DNA from: Chamaea fasciata
Taxonomy: Eukaryota; Chordata; Aves; Passeriformes; Sylviidae
NCBI GenBank assembly: GCA_029207755.1
Contig: JARCOQ010000005.1
Location: 61,577,414-61,641,413, forward strand
Direction of reading: 5' to 3'
DNA length: 64,000 nucleotides
Shown piece by piece: positions 46,427-58,149 of the stretch (position 1 is the first letter of the stretch; every line of letters starts with the position of its first letter). The notes beneath the pieces were generated by a model. It worked only from the letters and a program-made list of their open reading frames with translations. It was not told where the DNA came from and made no database searches. Both the position numbers and the translations under genes were made by a program.

Positions 46427-46770
46427 TTTATTTAGAAGAAACAGAGGACAAAAGTAGATGGAGTTTGTACATAATAAAAATGTCAAGAAAATGAAGACAG
46501 AAAAGATTGTTTTACATGAAGCAAAAATACAAAACAAAAGTACATCCGCAATGAATTAGCAAATCTGGACATTATAGTGTGCCACTGCAGCCATCTAGCT
46601 CTACACACAAGTATTGCACTGTTCACTTTCAGTTCCATCACACGTTTTCCACTTGGGGCTTTTACAGTAACACTGGGTTTACCAAGACACATCTTTGGCA
46701 AGCCTGAGGCAGCTTTTCTCTTTTTCCCGTCTGGCATTTGACTTTGTGAGTTGTGCTCATGTACAGTCTA
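46427..46770 (-). other. Candidate minus-strand terminal exon (unrecognised ORF and polyadenylation signal)
   Basis: On the minus strand an open frame of about 95 codons begins after an in-frame TAG at 46,768-46,770. It reads MPDGKKRKAASGLPKMCLGK, then PSVTVKAPSGKRVMELK, and stops near 46,483. AATAAA follows about 50 nt later (minus strand, about 46,427-46,432). The KKRK cluster would be a basic nuclear-localisation-like motif. The upstream acceptor ('cactaactttagtgagttccaggttag') is only fair. I recognise no family. It may be the last exon of a minus-strand transcript, a relic, or chance. Confidence 0.22.
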
Positions 46771-46779
46771 ACCTGGAAC

Positions 46780-49700
46780 TCACTAAAGTTAGTGAAATCT
46801 TCACTCTCAAAAAGATTAGGAATAATTTATGTCTCCCTCATTACTGTGTTCTTTTGAAGAAATACAGAGGGCAGAAATAATGTATTCTCATATTACATTA
46901 ACAAGTGTTTCAAATGCTCAGTTTGTCCTTTGGAATCTGTCTGGTTTCTGTGATATCCATCAATCATTTTGCTTTCAAGTATGTTATCAGCAGTCCTGGT
47001 CATGTCAAAATTGTTTTAATATATAATTCCTCTTGTTGAGATTCGTTGCTTTGCAAGTAGAAATCAGCTGGCCATTCAAACCTCAGCTATTTCCTGCTAT
47101 TTCCTGTGAATCTTGAAAAACTAGGAACACAATAGTATATTTTCAGGTCTCACATTCAGTCTTGAAAAACCACTTCCAAAGCACCTTTTTGTGCTGATTT
47201 CGTCAAAGCAAACTGTCCACAGCAATGCTTGATAAATGATGCAATTATTTAGCTTGTAAAATCTTTGGATTTCTAGATAATATCTACACTCTGCTTAATC
47301 CAAAGAAGTCAGAATAATGAAATAGCTTAGAAAAGTTCACATGAAAGAGCAAGAAAGAGCAGCTGCATGAAAACCTCTCAACTTCCATCAAAGTGTCTTG
47401 CAAGTGACAGACTGTATGTAGTAGTTAATTTCTGTGAGATCTAACTTCAATTTTAATCTCCGAGATAATAAATCTAATTCTCACAGTCCACTAATTTATC
47501 AGGTTGGACAACGTACAACAAATACTCCGACCCTTATGAAAACAAAGTTCTTTACCAGTTTGGGAGATATTCTCATGTGAGGGACTCGGGCTTCTCCAAT
47601 GAAAGGAAAATGCTGCGTTGCTGCAGTGGGAAGTGTGGAGCAGGCATCCCGAAGTGTATGGATGCCATCTGCTGGCACTAAAGAATATGAACCCTTCATC
47701 CACCTTAAAGATGGATGTGGAGGGTCAGATTTCATTTTCCATACTGGCATGAGCCATTCACGTTATTCCACGTCTAAATTCATGTCAGTAGAAGAATTAA
47801 ATTGAGATTATATAAGCTCTCCTTTAATGGGTGTCTCTATGCTCCAGCATTAGGTTTGTCTAATATTTTACATCATCAGGGTGCAGTGATTTAGGAATAA
47901 AAGGCATCTCTGCTTGCAGTTTTGCTGAATATCATGTTTAGATGTGCTAATCCTCATGTAAGTTTATTAGACCATTGTTTCACATGCAGCGCTGCATGGA
48001 AAGGGTTCTGCCAGCAAAGTCAGGTTTAGTCCAAGGTATTTCATCTCTCTGGGTGTGCAACCTTTATTGCAGCAGTGTAAGGCACAACCTTTCCAAATTT
48101 GACACAGACCTCCAAACTCACAGGACCTGAAAAATACCAAATATCAAATGGGTTTAGCTTGCCCTTGCATGCCTTCTGCCCCCTGAGGAGTTAAGATTTA
48201 CAGCAAACTCATTCTCTCCCTCCATAGCATTACTCCAGACTCTGTAAGATGTCAGCATGGATGGAACACTTGACACGAGAACCTTTCCAAAGAGAAAGCT
48301 GTGTGACCAGGGGGTGTGATTTAATCTGTATAGAAATGGGACTGATTTGGGTGGTTTTGCCTAGAAATGCTAGAATGAATTTAGAGAGTGTGGTTTTAGT
48401 TTATAATCAGAATTATCATATTGTTATTTCATAATCAACAAGCAGTGAGAACATTCCTTTCTACATGTTTGATTTATTGTCTTGGGTCTTTGCATGAAGA
48501 AAGGGCACGACCTCCATCATACTCCCCATAATGCACACTGGATATGATACACTATATTTTTTCCAGGGATGATCCATTCTTGTGAGGCTTTCCCCATTCC
48601 ACAGTTCTTAGAAAGATGTCTTCTCTTTCACTCTAGGCACTTCATGTTGTTAGAGATGACCTGGATCCAAGCTAGCTGAGAAGTTTGTCATTATTTAGTG
48701 CCTGAACTCTAAAACAGGGTCAGAGCCAACAGTGTAGCTAATGATGGGAAGTGGTTAATGAGGGGTCAGCAAAGGGATATGACTAACGAAGGGAAAAGGA
48801 TTGCAGAGCTGCAGCCACTGAGTGCATTGCACGGCAGATAAAAAATTCTGTAAGTCCTTGTAACCCCAAGCCCACAGCCATGTTTTCTCCCTCCCACTCC
48901 TCATCCTCCTAGCACAGCAAGAATTTCCAAATCACCCATGGCAGGACCTGGCAAAGCTGCAGCTCCCACTGCTGGAGTTCAGGCTGGCTGCACACACACA
49001 CACCTCTGACACCCAGCCTCTCCCTGCTCCACTCAGAGCTCAACAGGGTTGTACTGGAAAGTCCCCTAAGCAAGGACAACAATCCCATCAATTCTTTCCC
49101 CTCCAAAAAAGGTGTTCTGTGTCTTCTACAGATTGTTAACTGCATTACAGGAGTGAGTCAGTGCTTTAAAATGCAAGTAATTAATTATGCTGCCATCATC
49201 ATCACTGGTATTATTTTTATTCTCTTCTTAAATAGGAAAAAAATTAAAGGAAGTATAGGGTTTGATTTGAAAAAATAGGAGAAATAAGAAACCTATACTC
49301 CACATAGAGAAGAAGGGTTCAAAACCATTGTGCAGAATTTAGATCTAGTTGTGTATGGGATTGTATGTGATGAAGTTCAGAGGCTTGAGTCTGGGGTTTG
49401 TGAAATCACATGGTTGCCTTTACTTTTGAATGTTCCTTTCATCCACTCAATATGCCTACTGTTCAGTATGGACTGGTCAGGCAGAGATCAGGCACAGCAT
49501 CAGAAAGCTCTCATCAAGTATTCACTCCATAGCAGTATCAATAGGATCTTACTTTGTATTTGAAGTAGGTGACTTGTAGTTCAAAATAGACTTGAAGGTA
49601 CTTCTTGTGAGTGTTCCCACACCTGTTTTACAATTCTCTGTTTCGTATTTGTCTTTTCATTTGCAGGAATAAACACGGTAACAGCAAAAAGAGTCTCTGG

Positions 49701-52700
49701 TATGCCACTACTGTGATATGCCCAACTTGAGAGCCAGTGGCAAGCTGATGGCTCTCCTGACTAGGAGATGGCAGTGATCAGACCATTTACCGGACCTTAA
49801 GATATCACAGAGTAGTTTACTGTTTATGCTGTCACCTCTGAAAGGTACCAAGAGCACCTGAAAGCATTTGCTCATCTATAACCCAATAATTAAATAGCTG
49901 TAACAAAGTCTGGAAGTCCCTCCTGATTTTCCAAATGCTTGTGTGTTTCATCTGTGCACTGGGAAGCAGAGCAGGGAGTTGAATGTCTAATTAAACTGGT
50001 GGAAGGCATCCACTCAGCTCTGCAGAGACATCTTGGGAAAGAAAAGCAAGGAAAGAGGTGCTCAGAGCCTTCACACGTCTGTGTTTTATCTTTGCTTTGT
50101 TTGTAACCTCAAAAACATGGAAGGACTTCTTGCTGTGTAGATCTGCAAATCTGATAATGTTTTATTTCATAACAAAAATGGAAGCACGGTAGAGATAAAC
50201 CTGAGGAGTGACTTCATGCTAAGCACAGCATGTTATTTTAAATGTCAGCCTCTTGGGGAAGGTTCCCATGCCAACAATTTTCTTTGGAGGTTACGCTATG
50301 AAAGTGGGTGAGCACACACCCAACTCGTAACTCACTCAACCTTCCACCTGCATAAAAAAGAGCAAAAAAGCTTACGAAAACACACCAGAAAGAAGAGCAG
50401 GCAGCTGGGAAACAGCAAGAAGGACATTTTATTTAAAATTGAGTAAAAACCCAGAATGTCACAAGAGTTGCTGCCCTTCTACGCAGCACACCACACCTAG
50501 GAGATTAAACACCAATACTGTCATTTGTACCTATTTATTCAAGGCAGGGATCTGACCTTTCCAGGCTCATTTGTTTCAGCAAACTTTGCTCATGTTACTC
50601 ATGACTGCTCATATTCATAAGGCTTGCAAGATTAGAACATCAAATAATTGCTGATAATATGAAGACAGTGTGATAGAAAGAACAATAGTGTTTCTTATTA
50701 AGTGATTATCTTTCTTTTTTTCTTTAGGGCTCTGAGAAACCACTTCAATTACTTTGATCCTTTTCCTGTCAAAGGTAAATTTTTTAATTGGCCACTGCGC
50801 TTCTACAGATACGGAGCTTTTCTGTGATCTCTGCAAATCCCAACAAATACATTGAACCAGGTACTGTAGTTCTACTAAATAATATTATTGTAATTGTTCA
50901 GGGTTTGTCAACGTCCACCCAATCATTTTCTCAGTCGTATGGAAGAAATGCCACCCTGCAGGTTGAGCAACAGATCCAGACTGCTTCAGGGGACGGGTGG
51001 CTTCAGTCTTGTCCCTTGACCCCAAAATGACACTGCGGCCTGACCTATAAAATGAGGACAATTAAATCTATTCACTTCTGTCAACACTAGTGCAACACAT
51101 GGCTGAATAGCACTATGTAAATTTAAAATCTTAATTAAACTGAGGCAGAGTGCCAAGTAACCACAATGCACACACACGACTTGAAACCAGCTCGTTAATA
51201 GTTCTGCTGCTGGAACCAGCTTCTTAATGGCTCAGTAATGAGCTGACTACAATCTAAAAACCCATGTTTCTTGATAATTTTTTTAAAGTATGTAATTATA
51301 ATGTGATAATGTCTTGAACTTGTGTGTGCACAGGTAACAAAAAAGATACCTCCAAGCACTTAACGGCCCAAGACTTTAAATCTGGGGTTTTTTTATTCAC
51401 AGTTTATATTAGTATAACTGTAACAAAAAGGAAGGAGGACATTCTGGCTGTTTTGTTAGTAGCTGGAAGTGTTGTGGTACTTCAGTAGAAAGTTTGATCT
51501 CTATTACTGTCTGACCCCTCAGCCAAAAATATTGTGCAACCAACTCACTTCTCCGTGTTTCTTCCCTTGCATGTCCCGGTCACCCAGAACCAGCAGACAG
51601 TTTCCTTTCCTATGAGACAAGATGCATCTGCAGGTGAGGCATCACGCTTAAACAAGCACATCTCTTCATATGCAATGAAGACATTATATATGCTTGAGTG
51701 GGGTATGCTGCTCTTCCATCCCTGCCTGGTTTTGTCAGCAGTAAATCAGCCAGCAGCCTCACTACCAAAAAATGCTGGATATTAACCTAGCTCACTCCCT
51801 CCCTTCCTTCCTTCCAGCACACTACTTACCTAGGTTATCTACTCAGGGAACACATTTTTAAGCCTCATGGTAGATTTATATTTGGAATTTTCAAAAGTAC
51901 AGTCCTTGCCTACCCCCTCTCCATTACACCACAGGCATGGATCTGCAGTGGGGAGGGGTTTACATCCATGGCATACAAGCTAGGAAATGGCATCCCATAA
52001 GGTCCACCTCTGGCCTTGGCTGCCCCCTTCAGAATCTTCAGAAAAGGATGAAATATAACAGCGCATCTCACAAGCTTCCCTGGTGCCTTCCCCATTCAGG
52101 CCTGCTGTTGAGCAAGCAGTTCAGCTGGAGTTTGCTGTGAGTCACATGTCTATAGACTGCACCAGACACGTACCCGACACAAACCCCACAGCTCTGCCTT
52201 TTCAAAACAGAGACCTACAACAGGAAAATGGAACTGCAAGGCTGAGGAATTCAGGAGACACTCGTCATATTTTAAATTAAGTTCTGCACTGAGAGAGAAA
52301 GACTTCATTTAGGGCTCTTTCCTAGGTCTACATCAAATCCAACACAGTAAAACTCTAACTCTGGCTGTAGTTCCCCACAGCTATGGCAGCAGAAGCAACC
52401 ACAATCCTCACAAAAGAATACAAAATGTATATATTTTGACCTTACTTCAATTATTTTCTGCATCTGTAATCATAGTGCATTCACAGACAAAATGTAAAAA
52501 CCTATAATCTAAATGAAGGAACCACTCCTCTACAGGGGAAGACAGAATGTTGTATTTTTTCTATTTTAAATTTGTTAAGAAGATAATTACATACTATTTC
52601 CAGTGAAAGTGTGTTATTTATTTCCCAGAAAGATTCAATAATACTTCAGTGTTTTTGGAATATACCAACAGTAGACCATTTTTGAGCCTGTTTATAAATG

Positions 52701-54100
52701 AAATGTTCAATGAATAAAAAATCAAATGAGACCAAAAATTGTCACGATGACAACACCTCTGCAACCAAAACATTTCCCTCAGCTTCAGCGTTGGTTTAGC
52801 AAGGTAACAGGCATGCTGCTCATTTGTTTTGTTGTCTGCAGAGATGTCAGCCTGAAGTTATTTCAGTTATTACACCTGTCAGTGAGGCTCCTCTCCCTGT
52901 AGCTGTGGCTTTACAAGGAAGTTGCCTCTTTCTGTTGGCTCAGCAAAAGATTTGACTGACCCAAGACCTGTGCTATCCCAAGTCTTCCAATGTTTGAAAG
53001 GATGTTAATCTCTGTGATGCCTTTCGTTTTCAGTTACTAGGAGGCAAAACACTCTTCAATGCCTCGTGCTGTAAAGTTTACGGGTGATTACCTCTATTAC
53101 AGAAAAAATACTCAAGCAGCATCTCTTTCTGCTGCCACGAGAAGCTTCAGGCCTTGCATTTGAAGCAAAGCACCACATGTACAGAAAGCACCATGCACAG
53201 CTGGGCCTTAGGGCAAGGGATGAATAGCAGCTGTAAGAAAATATCCTTATCTCAAAGACCAAAAAGATGTCAACAGTCACAGGTATCGTCTATTAGAACC
53301 AGGCAGGTAAACACTAAATAGTAAACACTCTCTGCAAACACTGAGCTCAGAGAGTCGCAGCCTCCCAGATGGAACTCAAGATCCCAGAGTAGAACTCCTG
53401 TGTGTCTGTGTAGTATAACTTCCAAAGAGCATGACTAATCCATGCATGCTGTGTGTCTCCCATATCCTGACAGAACCCACGGTATGCTTCCTACCAGACA
53501 CCGCCCTTGGTTTTTCACTTGGATTCTCCCACATGGATGCTTTCACCCAGTCAGATCCAAAACAGAGAATATGGATGTTATTCCTTAAGCAGGTCAGAAA
53601 TGCCAAATCCCTGTTATCAGCAAAGCCCTCTGAGCCCACGCAGCATTGCTCTGATGGGTCACATTGATGCACAAATGAAGGAGGAAGCAGAGGTGGTATT
53701 TAGCCTATATAACTTTTCTGAGCCCGTGAAGCATTCAATAGGGTGGGTATTTAATATTCCTGTGCTGATGAGAGCAGTTCTGTTTCTAAACTCAAAGTAC
53801 CTGTGACTTTCCCGCTTCCCTTGGCCATCTGGCATTTCCTTGTCCAACAAAGTTGAAAGTCACTGTTCACCCCCAGGGATCCTTAGAGACGTACATGGAA
53901 AGGTCCCAAAGAAGGGGGTGAGCATCAGAAAACCTCTCTTTACCCAGCTATCCTCACCGGCGCAGTTACCTATAAAGCCATGCCCTTAAACCATGGTTCC
54001 CACAAATTTATTCTCTACGGGCGCCACGTGAGAAGCTCAGCTCACTTAAATAGCAGCTGGGATAAAGGATGCAATGTAAATATTGCTTAACATAAATCTA
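46780..54100. other. Intergenic sequence upstream of TMEM263
   Basis: 7.3 kb without a recognised gene. Simple sequence includes (CA)6 at 48,991-49,003 and a CTTC-rich run near 51.79 kb. Exon-like signals occur at 49,667 and 50,728-50,774 (described separately). AT-rich unique stretches at 47.9-48.0, 49.7-49.9 and 52.4-52.75 kb could be regulatory. No repeat family or RNA gene is recognised. Confidence 0.5.
50728..50774 (+). other. Candidate internal exon of an unannotated transcript
   Basis: 47 nt between a very pyrimidine-rich acceptor ('ttatctttctttttttctttag') and the donor AAAG|GTAAAT. One frame is open across it (ALRNHFNYFDPFPVK). It may belong to an alternative upstream leader of TMEM263 or to a lncRNA, or be a chance signal pair. 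Nothing links it in phase to the blocks at 32-39 kb. Confidence 0.2.
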
Positions 54101-54109
54101 GATCCTTAG

Positions 54110-55260
54110 GATTAGTGTCGTGGCTCCACAAGACGCCGCTGGCCCCGGACTGGGCGCAGCTCCCCGTCGGACTGTGCTGCTCTGTGCTGCAGGGAGCTCC
54201 TGCAGCCTCCCCGCTGTGCCAACAGCACGGGCAGGGTCATCTCATCACCAGGACCTCTGGGCCGAGACGTTCCCAGCCCAAATGAGCGCCACAAGCCAAT
54301 CTCCGGCACCCCGAACCATCTACAGCACCGCCGGCACCCCTTCCCTCCTCTCCTCAGCCCTGCCCCTACCCGGCATCTTCCTCCACCTCGGTGCCCGGCC
54401 CCGGGGGAAGAAGGCTCCCCCGGGGCCATGGGGCCGCCCGGGGCTCCGGCCGGCCCGCGCAGGCCCTCGGGGGGCGCGGCTGCTCTGAGGGAGCGGGCAG
54501 GGGCGGCGGCGCAGGAGGCTCGGGCCGCTCGGGGGGCGGGGGCCGGCGGTCCCGGCGCCCCCGGGGCGGGCAGGGGGCGGGAGCGGCGGCGCCCCCCGGC
54601 CGCCGAGGGGCCGCGCCGGGCGCTGGGGCGGGGTCTGCGGGCGCCGGCAGGGCGGGCGGCGGCGGGCGCCACGTCGGCAGCGGGGACGGGCGGAGGAGTA
54701 AAGTCTGAGCGGAGCCCGGGCGGGCCGAGTGAGCCGTGAGCGCTGTGCGGTGAGCGGGGGATCGAGGGAGGGATGAGAGGCCGCTGCCCCCCGGCCCCGC
54801 CGCCGGCCGGGCAGCCTCTGAGCGCCCTCCCTGCCTCCCCGCGGAGGAAGGGGAACTCGGCGGGGAGGAGGCGGGAGGGCACCCGGCGGAGCCGCCGGCG
54901 GGAGAGGCGGGTCAGGGATGCGGAGCCGCCGCCACCTGCCCCCGGCGCGGGCACAGCCCGGCCGCCTTTGTGCTTCCTGCCGCGGCTCGGCGGGGCGGGA
55001 GGGCCGGGCCGGGCCGGGCGGAGCGGCTCCGCCGCGGCCTTGGCTGCCACGTCAGTGCCGCCGCCCCGCGCCGGGATGCCGGCGGGGTAGGTGCCACGGG
55101 AGGACGCGGCGGGGACTGCGGGGCTTCGGCCGCCCGAGAGTAAGGGAGGGGCGGCTCCCGGGCCGCGGGACCCGGGGCAGGGGAGCCGCTGTGCCCTGCC
55201 CTGCCGTACCGCCGCTGGGCGCCCCTGGAGGAGCGGCCCCCAACCTGGGAGAGAGCCGTG
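54110..55260. promoter_or_regulatory. TMEM263: CpG-island promoter of TMEM263
   Basis: The only large CpG island in the window, densest at about 54,390-55,260. It has multiple GC boxes (GGGGCGGG-type near 54,535, 54,565 and 54,625) and no convincing TATA box, as in housekeeping promoters. Two CCACGTC elements occur (54,669-54,675 and 55,047-55,053). It lies 7 kb upstream of the first coding exon of TMEM263 on the plus strand. Such islands often fire in both directions, so a divergent minus-strand transcript is possible. Long open frames here (up to 417 codons on the minus strand) are GC-content artefacts. Confidence 0.85.
54680..54749 (+). other. TMEM263: Probable first (non-coding) exon of TMEM263, 3' end
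   Basis: The sequence 'ctgtgcg|gtgagcg' gives a good donor at 54,750 within the densest part of the island. Other usable donors lie downstream: 'ggcggg|gtaggt' near 55,086 and 'cgaga|gtaagg' near 55,139. Alternative first exons are therefore likely, and the true boundary needs transcript ends. Confidence 0.4.
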
Positions 55261-58087
55261 CTCGCCTCGGCCTGGCTCCTGGATGGGCTTGTTTGTTCTC
55301 CCTCGTGAATTTCTCCGACCCAGGAGAAGCTTTGTTTCGGGTTTTCTTCTTTTTAAACTTTGCAATGTTCGGATGTTTGCTGTAGTGACATTCTCTTTGT
55401 TTCATCTGCGTCTCTCGAGTCCAGCTTGATGGAGAGGTTTTTTGTGAACTGTTTGGGGCCAGCTTAGCTTTCCACATTCATCTAGGCGTTTATGGCGTGT
55501 GGCTTGGAAATCAAGGCAAGTTATTTTAGCTGTATTCCTGGTTCTGGTCATTGTAGAGGACTGTGTCACCTCAGAGACGGGCTCTGTGGATGCGATTAAA
55601 TGCTTCCTTCTGCTCTTTTAATTGGGGTGAAAATGAGAACTCCGAATCAGGATGATCCTCCAGAAGGCAGGTAAATACCAAGTGCATGTAGCTTGTTTCA
55701 GTGTGTCCACTCGTGTTGTTTCAGTCAGGATGCCCCTGTATAACTGGAGGGGTACGTACAAGTTAGCTTAATTTAGCGTGTAAGTACTGGTTTGTATGCC
55801 CATCAGTTTTAAGACTGCTCAGTAAATATTATCCAGCATATCGCGTAAAACTTTCTGTTAAACTGTGGTTAAATAGTCAGAAAAGTTAGTGTTGCCTTCT
55901 CAGTGTAGCAATGGACAGCGCTGCAAGAGTGCAAACTGAAGAGTGGTCCTTGTCCAGCAAGTGACCATCTCTAAATGTCAGGTAGGAGCCAACAAACGTG
56001 GTTGGGTGCTAGGGAAAGACTATTTTATTAGCAGAGGTGGCAAGGGAAGTTCAGGAGCTGCTGTATTGCTGGCTGTTAGCCACAGTCAGGTTTTGTCTTT
56101 GAGGGTCTTCTGGAAAAGGTCTGCGGCTGCTCTGGAGCTCAGGTGTTGGGCAAGTGTTAAAAAGAAATGGGGAAGCCTCTTTTGAAAACTGAGCTAAGAG
56201 GAGGCAGAGGATGACAAAACTGGTAAAATGGAGTTTTCATGGTCTTTCTGAAGCTATGCTGTGGACCTTACTGGAATTTACCGTGTACTTCTTAGGAACC
56301 AGTTTTGGAGAACTAGAAAAGGGGAATTCTGGTTCATGCCACCTTTGATTTTATATCTTGTAAATCATTGCATCAGAGAAAATTTGATTGCCAACATCAG
56401 GTGTTCCATAGAGCCTCTTCTGGACCCCGATCTGTATTTTAGTTGGCATTGATGGAGAAATGGTGGATTCTCCATCCATGGTAGATGTGATACAGTAGTG
56501 TCCTGGGCAGACTTAAGGTTTTTTTTCAGGAGGTATTGTACCTGTTTTTTGCTTTTAATTGTGGTGTGTGTTTGGTTTTTAATACAGATATATTACATTA
56601 ACCTTCCCAGCTGTGTTCAGTACCCCACATACTGTGATCCTTTACATACATTGCTTATGGCAACTTCTGGTGGAAGTTGTAGCCCATCCTGCTGTAGGCT
56701 TGGAAGTAAATCGTGGTTCACACCTGGAAACTTCTGATCAACTTCTTGTGGTCTTTACTTGAAAATGCAGTCTTTTTTTCACAGCATGCTTGCCTCCAAG
56801 CCAGTCTTGCTTTGTATATAAATCCGAATTTTGAAACTTGGGTTTTATACTGAAGGCTTGTTGAAACACTAGCTATGCTCTTGGTTTTAGCTACATGCTT
56901 TGTACATGCCTGGATTTGTTTTTGTACTTTAGTGCTGTTAGCACTGATTCTTCTTGCAGAAGCTCAGTCAGCTCTCTCCTTTGCAGCAGCAAACTGAAAC
57001 ACATGTTCCCATGTTGGCTGTGTTCTGAGAGTTGTGTCTGAGAGAACTAAGAGCACTGAGCACAATTGCCTGTGACACCTTACAAGCCCTAATCTAAGGA
57101 GTAAGGCAGCAAAGCGGATAGTGAGCGGTTGCTTGTGCAGCTTGGAGCAATACCCTGGAAAGCAGCCATAGGTGGGATTACCTTTTTTGGCTTCACGCTT
57201 ATTTCCTGGTTTAATTTGGAGAGTAGAGAGCTGTTGCTCTTCCAAAAAATTACTTCCTAAACTATCATACCTAAAAATATTTTTTTCCGTGTTTGTGAAA
57301 TACATCAGGTTCATTCAGAAATCTGCTGCAGCTGCTGAAAGAGGGGAAGAAGAGCTGTGCATGTGGCAAGAGCTGTTTGTTTTCCATCAGCTCTGTAGCC
57401 AGGCTTTCCACCTGCATAGCTGGTAGCCAGAAGGAAGATAACTTCTTTTGTGGTGCAATGAGACAGGGCGATGGGTTTGTTTGCAGCTCTGTCAGGTGAA
57501 AGTTCCAGCACTGGCTGCTGCAGCTGCCTGGATCAGCATTAAGCTGCTAGCTGAAATTGGCCCTGTCCTTGGGTCATTTCATTGCTGCCCACAAATATCT
57601 GAGTAGAGGCATTGAAACAAGGCAGTTTTCACTGGCTGCTGCTGGGGCCAGGTTTACTGTGCTGAGACAGAAGGGCTTTTTATCTGTAAAGTCAGAAAGA
57701 CACCAAGAACATCTGCTGAAACTTGGGAAGTTGCACACGTCTGTGATGGTTAGAACCCACTTCTCAGTGGAAGGCTAAAACTTTACGCAAATTACTGTCC
57801 AAGAACTTCAGGCTCATTAAGGAGCATTTGTGTCTTAACGTGGATTATTGTGCTTCATAGCAATCCTCATGGCAGCACCTGGAGCAAGTAAAATTATCTT
57901 CGTGGCCCAGAAGAAACTGGTGTTTTGGTGACATAAATCTATTAAAGTTTGTCATCTTAAGGCCATACCAACTGTGCTTCTTGCATGCTGTGGGGATTTG
58001 CATTCCTGATTCCCACTGTACAGCCCTGGCAAGTATGTGACAGTCAGTGTTCCCTAAGATGTCATTAATCTTCTGCCTTTCTCATAG

Positions 58088-58149
58088 GTGTATGCAGAAT
58101 ATTTTTGTGGAAACAACTAACTAGAAATCTTCACAAAGGAATATATTTG
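58088..58149 (+). other. TMEM263: Probable non-coding leader exon of TMEM263 with an upstream ORF
   Basis: 62 nt with excellent splice signals: acceptor 'taatcttctgcctttctcatag' and donor TTTG|GTGAGTAAG. It contains ATG at 58,092 followed by nine codons and TAG (MQNIFVETTN), so an included exon would add a 10-codon upstream ORF to the leader. It shows no similarity to the TMEM263 protein. The exon is inferred from splice signals and position only. Confidence 0.5.

Noticed and set aside
54112..55365. 417-codon minus-strand open frame, and 100-155-codon plus-strand frames, in the CpG island
   Set aside because: Very high GC makes stops rare in all frames. The products are low-complexity Arg/Gly/Pro/Ala and overlap one another on both strands.
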